Assembly (NCBI RefSeq): GCF_043641665.1
Contig: NC_092190.1
Coordinates: 23,143,048-23,207,047 of the forward strand
DNA length: 64,000 nucleotides
Direction of reading: 5' to 3'
From: Enoplosus armatus
Taxonomy: Eukaryota > Chordata > Actinopteri > Centrarchiformes > Enoplosidae
A program made the translations under genes and the position numbers. Below the pieces are notes generated by a model. It worked only from the letters and a program-made list of their open reading frames with translations, was not told the DNA's origin and did no database searches. Below are positions 36,001 through 47,782 of the stretch, in pieces; the stretch's first letter is position 1; the number at the start of each line of letters is the position of its first letter.

Positions 36001-37070
36001 GTCCAAATGCTCCTGACCCTGATATAATCCCCTTTGAAAGGATCTCCAACTGTTTGCTGTGATTAACAAGGACTGCTGCGCTGGGAGGATCTGCCGCTGG
36101 TGAGAAGGCTTTATTGGGCCCTTTTTTTTTTATCACCACATAAAGTCGCCTCCAAGAGCTTCAGAAGATGTCCACAGGTCCCAGAGACAACAAGTCGGTG
36201 CTTTGAGCTGTTATTGAACATTACCAACCAAATGGCCGGCTGGTTACAGACTTCGGAAGCTATAAAGGATTCCCTCAGTTTCTGAGCAATTAAAAAAAAA
36301 AGCCTGCAAGCGACCTACTAAGAATGTATTCTTCTCCAGATATAGAGATACTGTGTTTTTCCATGGCTGATCCTGCATGCCTGAAAAATAAAGTCATGAG
36401 TTGCAACATTTAAGTGCACCCATAATCCTCTTAAATAAATTTCATATGTGTAAAATGCTTTTGTGGAAGATGTGTGAAGCATTCAAAAGAGCATAAAATT
36501 AAGAACAAGGTGGACAAATCAGAATTCCTGCCCTACTATTGTCCAAGACAAACAAACTCAGCAGAGACGAGGCTAAACACACACTAAATCTAACACATGT
36601 ATTGTGCAGGCAACATAAACCATCCAAAAACCATTCCCCTTGAACCTAACATCAGGCTTCAACCACATTTATCCTGCTTCGGGCGCTATGCTGCACGCTA
36701 TACCCCACTTCCATGACTAACAGACCCCGCACCCCATCTTGCACTCACTCACATACAAACACTGACCACATGCAAACACCACCGTCCTTCCACTGGGAGT
36801 CCGAAATGACAGACTGTCCTTGCCATGTCCACTAACGGTCACTTTAATGCGCTGGAGGTCACAGGATTAGTCTCGGGGGGTCATCTTCACAGGGCAGGAG
36901 TTTTTAATATGAATCCTACAAAGAGGTCAGTGTCCGAGGGCGGGAGAGGTGGTGGATGATGAGACTCCCCCACACATGCACACAGAGGCCTTAGTTTGTC
37001 CCCTCTCCGCCCCTTTCCCCATAACCATACGCACAACTCTCCACCCGTTCCCTCCCACCTCCTTGTAACA
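30061..37070. other. Long unique-looking non-coding stretch
   Basis: Holds A12 at 32111-32122, a C/T-rich patch at 33685-33765, a TG patch at about 33905-33920, and T runs at about 36121-36131. 32930-33250 has a 'ccactagagggcttt' motif and might be a worn element. Frames up to 109 codons carry no domain. No gene, RNA or named repeat supported. Confidence 0.4.
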
Positions 37071-37097
37071 CCCCCCCCTCCCCACCCTCTCCACCCG
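37071..37097 (-). other. G-quadruplex-forming motif on minus strand
   Basis: C8, C4, C3 and C3 runs with loops of 1, 1 and 6 bases within a wider C/T-rich region (about 36990-37115). Confidence 0.65.
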
Positions 37098-39530
37098 CCT
37101 CTCCTTGAGGACAGCAGCACCCCATCCGTCCTTTATCTCTGGGGGCAGCGCAAGTCATGCAGAACTCACGAGAGGAACATGCTGAGTGTGAGCTCATCGG
37201 ATTAGGCTTCAAGATAGGGGCAGGGTTCCTCAGAAAGAGCCGGTGTGGCTTCCTCTGCCTCATGCGCCTTTCCCTTCGCAGCCAAACACAGCACAAACCC
37301 AGGCAAGATAAATAAGCTCAAATCCATCCACAGAGTTTCTTGAAAGAACTGCTTAATGACATTTCAAAGACAGAGTCATCTGAAGGTTGGGTATATTCCT
37401 TCAAAGGTTTAGACACCCGGCTGTTATTTTGCATTACGAACATATTAAAAACTCTCCACCTTGCCCTGAGCGCTGCTGTAAAAAAGTTTTCCATTCTATG
37501 TCCTTTCTGCGATAATATGAGCTCTTTAAAACAGAGGAGCATAAACAGTAAACAAGCATGTGCCCATATCAAAGCTACCTTATCGAGGGATATTCCGCAT
37601 CACAATGCTAATTTGTGGTGATATTTTCAAATGGGCTGGGTGAGATGAAATATCAAAAGCGTAACAATGCGTGAAAAAAAAAATGAGCCATGGGTGAGTG
37701 TGGGTGCAGATATGGTACAGATCACAGATCAAAGATGACTCTCAGAGTGTTGAATTATCCCTCCTTGAATTACATCAGATTTGGAGATGCTCGCCGTGCT
37801 TTGTTAGATGCCCAAATGCCTGAACAATTTGACTCTGTTACAGCTTTGACGGGAGCAGTGTTCTGTGATGAATGGGGTGAGGCGCAAACCTTTTGAAGTA
37901 ATAAAACAAAGAAAAGTAGGCCGATGCATGGCTGTGTGCCAAAGTTTTAGCAGGGGGCAGCAGGGGGAAGGAAAGCACATGATCGCTAACGGGTGATGGC
38001 TTTGATCATGCTCCCAAACAAACGGCCAGATAAAAAGGGTAATCAACACCTCTGGCCACAAGTCCAAATTTGCTCCTGCCAGTGTCTATAAATTACCCAC
38101 TATTAAAGACGAACATTTGGCATACATTTGGTATTGTTACTCCACTCAGGGGCCAGGTAGTGACATGTGAAGGGTGTAGCCTATGTTGGGAGTTTTTAGT
38201 TACGCAGGCAGGCAGGAACAGCACAACGGGACAGAGTGTAGTTTCTAGTTTGTCGACCTAGTAGCTGGGAGCTTGTTGGGATCAGTGGGTGCCAAAGAGT
38301 GAAGCAAGACGATGACCATGGCTGAATAGTGTGGGGGGCTTAGACCTTGGTCTCTGAGTCGTGACCTTTGTTCTCCTCAGCGTGGTTTATGTTTCCCTGT
38401 GGACAATCTCCCAGGCAGCGCTGCTCCTGCCAAATGAGGGGATCCCTGAGGCCGAATGTCCGCTCTGAATTTCTCACCACTGTTTCTCCTTTGCTCAGTG
38501 TTTACAGCAGAAAAGAAACACCCCACTGTGCTCATAACAGTAGTGAAAGCTTAAAAATTCAAACTTCTGGCAAAACAGCAATGCGTTTCAAATGGGTTCT
38601 GACCAGCCATGGAGCTGTAGCCCAATCCAGCAGTTGCCTAAAGGTATTTACTGAAACTATGGCATGATACGTATGAAGGGATGCAAATAAAGACGCTCGT
38701 GACAGTCGTGAAAATTGGATGCTGTTTCTTTGTAATGTGGCAGTACAAAGAAGGTATTAGTGCTGAATTATGACAAAACACCAAAATTGTCTACAGACAT
38801 ACCAGGAAAGGCAATCAAAGTTTTCTGGAGGTGCTGAGAGAAAGTTCTTGCATATGTTCCTTTAAATATCTATGATAATTCTAACAACTTTTACCAATGC
38901 TGCGTACCAAGTTTAAAAGTTGAGCACATCATATGTTTCAAAGCAGCCTGCCGCAGCGACTCGGAACCCTGTAGTCAAGTGTAGAAATTGCGAGAGGTGG
39001 AGCAGGGAGACAGGGAAATTGCTCCTTCATGCACGACTGAGAAAGAGAGAGAAAAGAAGTTTGTCAAAGTTCATAGAATTGCTGTGCAATTAGCATACAA
39101 CCCCTCAAACCCCTATAGTATCACATCTGGGTCTATATTGTAAAAAAGAGCTGAAACCACATCGCCACACCTTAATGAAATATACTGTAATAAGGTCCTA
39201 GGGGCGCAGGATTAATGATAGTGTTACCTTATGTTGACTGTAGACCTCCGCTTTGCTAATTAGCTACTGTATGTGTGCGGCTGGACTGAACTTGTCCCTC
39301 TTCCATCAGGCCTCTTGTGGAGACTGGCTTGTGTCCTCTAGAGTCGTGTTCCCACGTGATAGTAAAACCTTCTGCAAGTTCATCAACAACAGTCACAGTC
39401 GTAAATAATGACTCATTTTGCTAATAAATGAATAAATAAAACCAAAATAATAGTCTTATCCTTCCACAAGCAGTGGCAGTATATACTAATCACATGCTGA
39501 TTCTAGTTTTGGATCATTTTTTTGGGCATT
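37098..39530. other. Unique-looking non-coding sequence
   Basis: No gene or named repeat. An A-rich run lies at 37675-37683 and an AAAT-rich patch at about 39424-39445. Confidence 0.4.
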
Positions 39531-39662
39531 TGACAGGAAATGGGGAGAAAGAGGAGTATGACGTGCAACAAAGGTCACTGGTTGGAATTGGACCAACGAC
39601 TGTTGCAGCCATGCGGCCATGTGGTCTGCGCTGGAGCCATTCGGCTACCAAGGTGCTCCAAG
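39531..39662 (-). mobile_element. tRNA-derived SINE copy, minus strand
   Basis: Read on the minus strand, 'ggtagccgaatggctccagc' is a worn A box and 'ggtccaattccaacc' a worn B box. They are followed by 'agtgacctttgttgcacgtc' and the 'ctttctccccatttcctgtc' tail that marks a common fish SINE. Upstream on that strand is the tRNA-like head. The copy is diverged and no functional tRNA can be formed. The 126-codon plus frame across it is spurious. Confidence 0.8.
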
Positions 39663-39897
39663 TCGCTGACTTTTATAATGATAGTAGGGGCAGCCATTCA
39701 AATAGGTCTGGTGTTGGGCAGGTGTCAGTGGGGACTTCCTGTACCAGAGCAAGAGAAACTGGGACTACAGGTGGCTACAAAATGGTGACGAGAATGGACA
39801 AGATCCTCACAGCGATACAGGTCGTTGTAAGTCAAACAGAAGTCGGCATATAATAAAACATCAATGAACGGCTCTAAGTGACCACTACCACTTAAAC

Positions 39898-40285
39898 CTG
39901 ATTAAACCTGCGATAACTCTTTTGTTTTGGCAGCGGACCTTTTAAGTCAATACGCTCAACACATCCAGCAGTTATGAAGCAACATTATTGCTCATTTGGA
40001 GTAGTGATCATGGTCACTCGATGAATGCAAGTCCGATCTCTTGCAGCTCTGTTATTGGTCTCTATTTGGATCTTTAGCTGCTAAATGCTCCACTATGCTT
40101 CCCCAGCTAGTTGCTAACTGTGTCGGTCTGCTGTTTTCTGCTGAGCAGGTAGAACTCGTGAACCAAAACAGTAAAGCTGCAGGCCGGACAGATAAGCAAT
40201 TCTGTGTGGGCTCATCACTACTAACCACACCTTTCTCATTCATTTGACACGTTATTATAAAAATATCTAATAGCCACTTTAAGTA
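39898..40285 (+). mobile_element. Teleost dispersed repeat ('TTTAGCTGCTAAATGCTCCACTATG' type), copy 1
   Basis: Contains 'acctgcgataactcttttgt', 'ggcagcggacct', 'tctgttattggtctctattt', 'ctttagctgctaaatgctcc', 'ccagctagttgctaac' and the end 'taatagccactttaag', the ordered blocks of a common percomorph element. A partial second copy lies at 52733-52815. Confidence 0.75.
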
Positions 40286-42156
40286 AAAAACAAAATAACT
40301 ATTCAGTCTGATTATCCCTCCACAAAATATTGACTTTAGGGAGCGACATTTACTGTTCATGTGAAGTTATTAAAATGATTAAAGTTATGTTTACTGGCTG
40401 AAAGTCAGCTGCAAGCTGTTCAACAAAAGCTCTCTTACCCCTACAGCTGTTGTGAGTTACCATTAAATTCCAGTAAAATACAATATATACAATATATTTA
40501 CAATATATTAAATAAAATTACAGCCTAACTTTAGTAGAATGACAATGTTTTTACCATTAAAAGGTTTCTCTAAAGTGTAAAAAAAAAGCTAGAAAATACA
40601 GCATAAATACCTTTGAAGCTAACGTATCGTACTGGCGTGTATGAGCATGCCCTCGCTTTAATGTCTTTGCGTCTATGTGACCCGTCACAGGAGATTACAG
40701 TGTGTTCAATGTCATAACCTTTGCAGATGTTGAGGAGGAGTTGTCTGTGAATGGGTGTGAGGGGTTATGAGGCAATGGGTAGAGTAGGGTACGAGATGGG
40801 TAGTGTGTGTGTGGGGGGGCACAAACAGGAAATAGTCATCAAACTGTTAATTCAAAGTTTGTTTAACTCCTCTTTTCCACTTGCTCAGCAGCCCCTGTGC
40901 TTCTGTCATACTGAATACTAAAGCGGAGGAAAAGGCCTTAGCATGCAATCTCCTGATGATGCCGGGATTCAAATGAAAATAAAAAACACATTCATGTATG
41001 TTTACGGAAAAAAAACAAAAAAAAAAAACCCAACGAGCCGTAATTGGGTCCAGGAATGTGACGCACTTCATTGTCGCTCACATTTTAGCATCCTGTCGCG
41101 TTTGATCATAATTGGACTGTAAAGATGTTTTAAATGAGTTGTTATTGTTTTAGGTGGAGGGAGAAGAATAGCCTGCTTTGTCTTTGTGCCAGCCTCACTG
41201 TGCTTTGTCGTGACGCAAAACAGAATCCAATGGAATTTGTCTGTGTGATGATAAACGTGATGAGGAAATGATTTATACTATTGGGAACATGATACTGTCT
41301 CCTTTCTTTATTCCATAACAATTTTTAAGTAGAATGGAGCACATTGTTGAACTCATCCAATCTTTATCTGCCTTGTGTGAGTTTGGGTGTCAAATGTAAA
41401 AGCTTGGCATCTCTCAGGGGCCTTGGATAACACGCAGGCTATTGTTTTTCTATTGAGACATTACTTATGAACCTGCACCTCTATTACAAACAATGTTCAT
41501 AGGAGTTCCCACTCTCAGCCATCGGTCCATGCGTCACGTCATCACGGCAGGACGAAGCAAAGTGTTGCTTGAGAGTGTTCCAGTTGATTTCTCTGTTTAA
41601 ATCACAAGCCCCAGTGTTTGGCTTAGACATTGTAATTCTGTAATGGCTGTTTACATAGCTTTAAGGTTGCCACACAGACAGTGAGAACGGGTGGAGGACA
41701 CCTCACGCACTGCCCTTTAGCTGGATGGAACACACTCGTCTGTACGTTCAACAGTTCAAGTGTTTCAAGTGTTTGTGCTGATATTGTAAATTACTGTTGC
41801 TTTATTACATTATACATGTTTTGGACAAAGTATCGTGCTTCTTTCGGGAGGGGGGGGGGGGTGTGTGTCTTCTGTTGCAAGCAAAGTGTCACAGTTATTC
41901 TCCCATCTCATGTGGAGATATACGTGCTGTGAAATTGACTGTGCTCAAACAGTGGACTTTGAGAAACCAGACAGAAAAGAAATATGCTCCAGTCCCGGGA
42001 CAGATTATTACCGTGACGCCATCCCACACAGAGAACTCCACCTCCAGTACAAAAAAACATCAAAAGTCACTTTTAGATCTACTTTTCCGTACTAATATGT
42101 TCTACTAAATATCTGAGCCAGAACATAAATCATTTCTGTTACAGCAAGAGTGACTC
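40286..42156. other. Non-coding; includes AT-rich small tandem
   Basis: 40479-40510 is a run of 'acaatatat' near-repeats. 41008-41031 is A-rich. G12 at 41850-41861 is followed by TG units. Frames of 83-103 codons near 41681-42108 overlap in all three plus frames and are not genes. Confidence 0.5.
41850..41861. repeat. G12 homopolymer plus short TG run
   Basis: Twelve G followed by four TG units. Confidence 0.95.
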
Positions 42157-42490
42157 GGGGCACTTTCACACCTGTAGTTTGCTTCACTTGATCCGGACCA
42201 AGCGAAGAAAAAACACTGTTGCATCTTAGTTGTACAGCAATATTATGGGGGGTGTTACTGTGAAACCACTGCCTCACACACTTTTTAATAGACTTAATGA
42301 ACTGTCCAAAGTACAAAGCAGATTTATTAGTTAAGCTAAAATCACGTATCTAATATCACAAAATACTGTGGCTGGTCCGTATACTTTCAGGCCACAAACG
42401 AACAGCAGCAGAATCCACTTTGTGGACCGCATCGGCCCAAACCAAGGCTGAACCCCCCGGATGTTTGTTCCAGCTGAACCTTTGTGCAGG
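42157..42490. mobile_element. DNA-transposon remnant with 'GGGCACTTTCACACC' end
   Basis: 'ggggcactttcacacctgta' and 'gcttcacttgatccggacca' match the terminal inverted repeat of a common non-autonomous fish DNA transposon. Internal pieces such as 'gcagcagaatccactttgtg' support this. The opposite inverted end was not found, so the copy is truncated and the right border is a guess. Confidence 0.65.
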
Positions 42491-43180
42491 TGAGGTATGA
42501 AAATAGACTGTTTCTTAAAACATTTTGAATGAAAACGCTCTAAACTGACAAGAAAACATTTTTTTCCATCATCTTGTATAAAAGGGTCATGGTCAGTTTG
42601 GGAGCGTCTAAAATCAGACTTGCTATCGTCATCTAATGACAGTGTAGGTCATGAGAAGCTGTTTTCAGGCCAGTTCTAAACGAGCCTCTGACGGCAGACA
42701 GTGCTGTGCGCCGGGCACAACCTCAAATTAAAGCTAATCCCTAAATGTTATTTCATGAGATTACCCTTTCAAGGAGCCTGCCACGCACTTCTCGCAGCGC
42801 TACATCATCCGACAAGAAAAGAATACACGGCATATTCTTTAATCTTGGTTTAACTCTGCCGGCTGTTTATTCTAAGTCGAGCAGGTAGCGCACAATGGTG
42901 TTTTGTCAGACGTAATCAAGACAGCTGTATTTGGAAAAGAGATGATTGTGTCTCAGGTTTCTTTCAGTAGATGATCCTGAACATGAGCTCATCTACAGCA
43001 TGTCATCACCGGCCTGGAAAAAACGATTCAGGCTTTACTTCTGACTTAAAGAAAGGACTTGTTTCATCATTTTAAATGACCAAACTTAGGGTTTGAGTCT
43101 ATCATATTTTGGAGGATTATTCCAGGAAGTTAGAAAACAATCAGGCATCGCCTTGTCTGGAGGAAACACTGATTTCACAG
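42491..43180. other. Unique-looking non-coding sequence
   Basis: No gene, repeat family or tandem array recognised in this interval. Confidence 0.4.
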
Positions 43181-43199
43181 ACACACACACACACACACC
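43181..43199. repeat. (AC)n microsatellite
   Basis: About nine AC units. Confidence 0.9.
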
Positions 43200-43834
43200 A
43201 CAGAAATGTGTCACATTCACATTTTATTGATTACACTGGCACTCTAATCATCTTTAAGCCCCTCATCTTTTTGTCTGCTACACAATAACTTCAGATGGGG
43301 GTGGGGCACTGGGGTTTGTCAGTTGATCTATTATTGTCCATTGTGATAGCTCAGACAGCATCGCTCTGATTTGGACAAAATATAAAGGCATGATGCACCC
43401 TTGAGTTTTGATGAGCCTGGTGTGTTCTTACACTTACTGACCTGATGAGAGCACTTTCGGTCCAGGAAAGTGCTGAAACTAGATATTGGTGAGCAACAGG
43501 TGGGCATAGTGACTGCATAGCACAGGTTACAAAAGTCTTTCCATTATGTGGCGAAAACGGCAGTCCTCCCATTCATTTTGAACGAGGATAGCAGTCGCGC
43601 TGGAAGACGAAAGTAAATATGTGTTTTTAATCTGTTGATTAAAGCCTTGTATGCAGACGAGTAGCTTTTGTTGTTTAGAGGCAGTTGGCAAACTGCTTTT
43701 AAGTGCATTGCTGGCACCCTCTATATTGGGGGGGTTAAAGTTAACAACATGACGTCACACAAATGGTTGCGTTGACCAGAGATGCCACACAGAACTTCGT
43801 CAAAAGTCTTTTTTACATATTTGTTTTTTTTTTA
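43200..43834. other. Non-coding, possibly upstream part of the next repeat
   Basis: 'gtcctcccattcattttgaa' at about 43562 resembles a fish repeat phrase, and the sequence leads into the copy at 43835. Nothing firm. Confidence 0.35.
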
Positions 43835-44000
43835 CTTTGGACGGAACCAGGCTAGCTGTTTCCCCCTTTATGCCAAGCTAAGCTAAACGTGTTTTGACTC
43901 AAGCTCCGTACTCACAGACAAGAGATTCGTTTTGGATCTTCTCATCTCACTTTTGGAATGACAGCAAATAGCGTACGTCCAAAAAAAAGTTGAACTATTC
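43835..44000 (+). repeat. 'GCCAGGCTAGCTGTTTCCCCCT' teleost repeat, larger copy
   Basis: 'cggaaccaggctagctgttt' and 'cccccttt', 'gccaagctaagctaaacg', 'ggatcttctcatctcact' and the end 'agttgaactattc' form the 3' half of this common repeat. The 'ggctgtagcttcatattta' block present at 6035-6114 is diverged here. Confidence 0.85.
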
Positions 44001-44054
44001 TGCAGATGATGAAATGATTCATTTGCAACTGATTTGAAGATGTCCAGGCAACTT

Positions 44055-44058
<4 letters not shown>

Positions 44059-44086
<28 letters not shown>
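44059..44086. repeat. (TA)n microsatellite
   Basis: About fourteen TA units. Confidence 0.95.
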
Positions 44087-44089
<3 letters not shown>

Positions 44090-45951
44090 TTCAACGTGCA
44101 ACAAACTACTAAAAAAATGATTTATTGCTGCTCCTTGAAATGTGCAATAAGGTGAAGCAGCAAAAGCAAAACATATTTAGATGGAAATATAATGTATTAC
44201 TGCATCAAAGAGTATAATTTACAGTAAACGAGTGAGTGTAGAGTGATAATACCCAGAAACTTAGTGTAGCACGTCTGACCTTTCTCACGCTGCGCTGCTG
44301 ACACCTCATTACTCCCCGTGTCATTGTATAATAGCATGACACAGTTAATCACTTATGCCACCACTACAGACCTCCCACCGGGACCAGCCATGGACAGTGT
44401 GTCTTACCATAGCTGGGATTTATTCGTCGTCCCCTCAGGAGGGATCACACAAACGCGGCCCCTCTCACTTAACCCCAATCCAGCCCTGGTGCAGGTGCGC
44501 AACCAAATCTTCTGCATCTCGGGGCGCACGTGTCATTCCTCCGTGCTCATCAGATCCCCTCGGAACAGATCTGTAACCGTCCATTACTCAGCGAGACCAC
44601 AGGGCCCTGCTTGCTGATCCCTGCAAATCCTTTACTGGCCGCTGCCCACTGTCGGGCTGCAGAGCCCTCTGTATGTTGCTTCAAGGCGACAGCTGTCACA
44701 ACATTCATCATACAGCTCAGGGAAATGTGTCAGTCCACCGTCCCATGCCGATTTGATGTAGTTCATATATATCAGCCTGAAGGTGGGCGATTCACTGCGG
44801 CCAGTAGGACGTATGGAGCAACGTCTGTGATCTGGTTGCCTGGACAGACGTGTGTTGTGTATATTAAGATTTAAAGTGATAAATTGTGACATAATTACTC
44901 GACACTACTCATTAATCTACAATTTGTATGATGCAATATTTGCTCAACCAGTGTCTCATGCTCTAACATCCAGGAAAAGTTTACTTCCACATATGGCATA
45001 TTTTTTTTTCAGAATAGAATTAACTTTATAATCTGATAGTGTTCTCAGGAAAAACTGCAGCATTTGCTCATACACTTCAAACGACCTAGTTGAACGAGGC
45101 AGCGCACACTAATCAGGAAATGGTAGCAGTAAGGGCGACAAAGCAATGTGGCTTGGCTTTGTTTGACCAACCTGACTGTCTGGGTGGGCGGCAATTTATA
45201 GGACCAGCAGTTCTCAATCACAGCTAATTGAGCGCAGAAGGTGCATCTCCCCTGTACTTGGAGAGCAGAGCGTTCCTGCCAAGAAACCTCTGGCCGGTGG
45301 GATAGTACTAACTGTCTGCACTAAGTAGCAAAGGCAAAAGTAGAACAACATCACAGAAGTAAGTTACAGTGGTCGGGTTAGCAAAGTGTGTGGCTTTGAT
45401 AGAGACTCCCCACCTTGAATCTTGTACCAACACTCAACACTGGCTTCTATTAACCATGACGATGATGTAGTTTTAGCTGCCTAAACTTGACCATGACCAT
45501 AAGAAGGTGGCAGATCCGAAAACGTTCTTCTTAGATGTGTCTGGAACGGTTATATAGGTTGTTGTAGACACTGACAAGTTGGCCAGTTCAGTCAGGAGTA
45601 GTGTTTGGGGTTTGCAATTTGAAATTCAGTAAGTACAATACAGTTACAAAATCCCAGTAACTCTCCAATGCTTCAACATTTTGGGGGTCCGCTCGTTTGC
45701 TGTCTCACGTTGTCAGTGGAGAGACTAGCTGCTAGCTAGCCACTGGTAATCCTACATTTACGAATCAGCTGAGTTTTGCTCAAAACTGTGAGGACTATAG
45801 GCTAACTATAGGCTGTCTGTTTCTTAAACCCCAATGTCTTGTTTTGTTTTTCTATATCTGTTAAATACAGAAGATGTGACATGTGGGTCTGGCAGCTTTG
45901 CAGTACTTTGAAGGCATCTTTGACTGAGCAGGGCTGAGCAACAGGATGTAC
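44087..45951. other. Non-coding; possible worn repeat at 45450-45515
   Basis: 'taaccatgacgatgatgtag' to 'gcctaaacttgaccatgacc' resembles the 'CCTAAACCTAACCAAG' fish repeat. 45728-45743 is a 'ctagctgctagctagc' patch. 45794-45815 is a tandem 'actataggct' pair. Frames at 44318-44874 overlap on several frames with no domain. Confidence 0.4.
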
Positions 45952-46260
45952 TGTACCGGCCTGAACATAAGACGACCCTGAATATAAGCCGATGTTTATC
46001 AGTCGTGTCATGTCGTGTTTATCAGTCACATACTCACTCTCCTATCATGCTCTCGGATGATGAATGATTTTCTCTGGCATATTTCAGATCGTCTACTTGA
46101 GCTCGGGACATTCGATGACACCGTTGATTCCAGGTCCATTTCTGCAGCGTCGGGAGACTCTTTCGACTTGTTGTTACTTGTAGGGAATTTATTTCCTCCA
46201 GGCAGCAAAATACGTAACACGAGCCATCAGAAACTCCCGTGGGTTAAACTGGGCTAACTA
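45952..46260. mobile_element. Probable DNA-transposon remnant ('AATATAAGACGACCC' end)
   Basis: 'accggcctgaacataagacg' and 'accctgaatataagccgatg' look like the end of a known vertebrate/fish DNA element. A 'gtttatcagtc' 11-mer occurs twice just after. The 80-codon frame 46015-46257 may be a decayed internal piece, but it shows no motif I recognise. Confidence 0.45.
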
Positions 46261-47218
46261 GCTCTACTAAGGACACACTATAAACATAAAGGAAACTTGC
46301 TAGCTTAGCAACATTAAGGCTACAAACAATCCTTAATGCATCACTGTCTTAATCTGATTCAAATGGCATTCCAGGAGAACAATACGTTGTCCTTGAATGT
46401 AATATGTCCTCCACTTTTTCCAAACATAATATCCAGAAAAAAAAAATTGTTTCTCGTATACTGGACAGTTTTGGACATTGCTAAGTCACAAGATGAAGAG
46501 AAGAAGGAGAAGGGATCCTGGTACACTGAACCACAGGCAGCCATTCCTCGTGAAACACTCAAATATCACTTAACAGCCCGCATGAATGGCCTCATGCCAT
46601 TCATGTGCACACAGAACTAACAGCCATCGATTAGTGGATTCAGGTGCACTAATTCAAGCGTAGAACAATGGGGGTACTTGAGGAATAATAGCTGCTGATC
46701 TTCAAAGTAGCTCGGCAGTTTGATTCCTCGGTGTGTACTTTGCCTGTGTCACAACACAGGGAGGCGTTCTGAAGACTCCCAGCTGGATCTGACGACCCGT
46801 AGAATCAACACAAAACCAGTAAGAAGGGGATGAAAGAGGGGTTTAATCCCTTCCATTGAATGTTCGCTGACAACACATACGAGGGTCTAAAGTGTGTGTT
46901 AGATGTGGGTAATGAGGGTAGGTTATTATTTTTTTCCCCCAACATGGGTAGTCCTTCATATGCAAACACTATCCGTGGACTTCAGAGCTGTCCATTTGGA
47001 TGAGAACAGCAAGGGATGGAGAGGATACGGGTATGAAAGGCTTGTGTAGCTCGATTCTCATTGGAGACGTTCATAAAAACTGTAACAAGATTATCCATGA
47101 AAACCAGAGTACATCACATTTGACAAATGTGTGATTAGTAGGGGTGAGGTTAGCTTTAAAGAAGGGGGACACGTTCGTAAAAAAGACTCACATTTAAGGC
47201 CTTGGTTCTTGGCACTTG
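46261..47218. other. Unique-looking non-coding sequence
   Basis: Short inverted 'catgaatggcctcatgccattcatg' near 46581 and a T/C run near 46930. No gene. Confidence 0.4.
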
Positions 47219-47449
47219 CCTCTCTTTGTGGTTGTTTTGCGTCTCTTTGTAGCTCTTTTTCATCTCTGTGGGGTCATTTTTGTCTCTTAGTCGCTGTTTG
47301 GCAACTCTGTGGTTGTATTGCTTCTCTTTGTGGTCGTTTTGCTTCTCTTTGTGGTCGTTTTGCTTCTCTTTGTGGTCGTTTTGCTTCTCTTTGTGGTCGT
47401 TTTGCTTCTTGTTGTGGTCGTTTTGCATGCCATTGTAGTCATTTCATTG
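47219..47449. repeat. 21-bp minisatellite, about 11 units
   Basis: Unit cttctctttgtggtcgttttg. Four units in a row (47321-47404) are identical, a fifth differs slightly, and the outer units are diverged. 21 is a multiple of 3, so open frames (126 codons plus, 90 codons minus) read as a heptapeptide repeat (QNDHKEK on the minus strand). That is a by-product, not a gene. Homogenised centre and worn edges suggest recent unequal exchange. Confidence 0.95.
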
Positions 47450-47683
47450 ACTTTCTCCAAGACACGTTACCTGTCCAGGGGCCCTGGGCCTGTGCTAGTA
47501 GGTCAGTTTAGTAATCCATCCATGATACTAATAAGCCAACAACCTATCACCTTCAGACTCTGGTAGAGGGGCATTAAGGGGGAGCCAATCAGATTTAAGG
47601 TGGGGCGCATGCCTCACTTCCTTTACATTTCACAGCTGTCTTCTCTTTAGATTCCCTTTGAATGTGGGATTCCATATGTCTTG

Positions 47684-47717
47684 TCATATCTGTCAACTTA
47701 GATTTCAACAGATATGA
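47684..47717. other. Small hairpin next to the large palindrome
   Basis: Ten-base perfect arms tcatatctgt/acagatatga with a 14-base loop, ending five bases before the 60-bp palindrome. Confidence 0.7.
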
Positions 47718-47722
47718 AAAGA

Positions 47723-47782
47723 GAGCTTGTATTGAAACACAAGTGCACCTAATTTGGTGCACTTGTGTTTCAATACAAGCTC
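47723..47782. other. 60-bp palindrome with 27-bp perfect arms
   Basis: Arms 47723-47749 and 47756-47782 are exact reverse complements over 27 bases, with a 6-base spacer (taattt) between them. Pairing stops abruptly at both outer edges. Arm sequence begins gagcttgtattgaaacac. See findings for possible origins. Confidence 0.95.

Noticed and set aside
39473..39853. 126-codon plus frame
   Set aside because: Covers a minus-strand tRNA-derived SINE.
47131..47511. 126-codon plus frame and its 90-codon minus counterpart
   Set aside because: Both read through the 21-bp minisatellite, whose period is a multiple of three.
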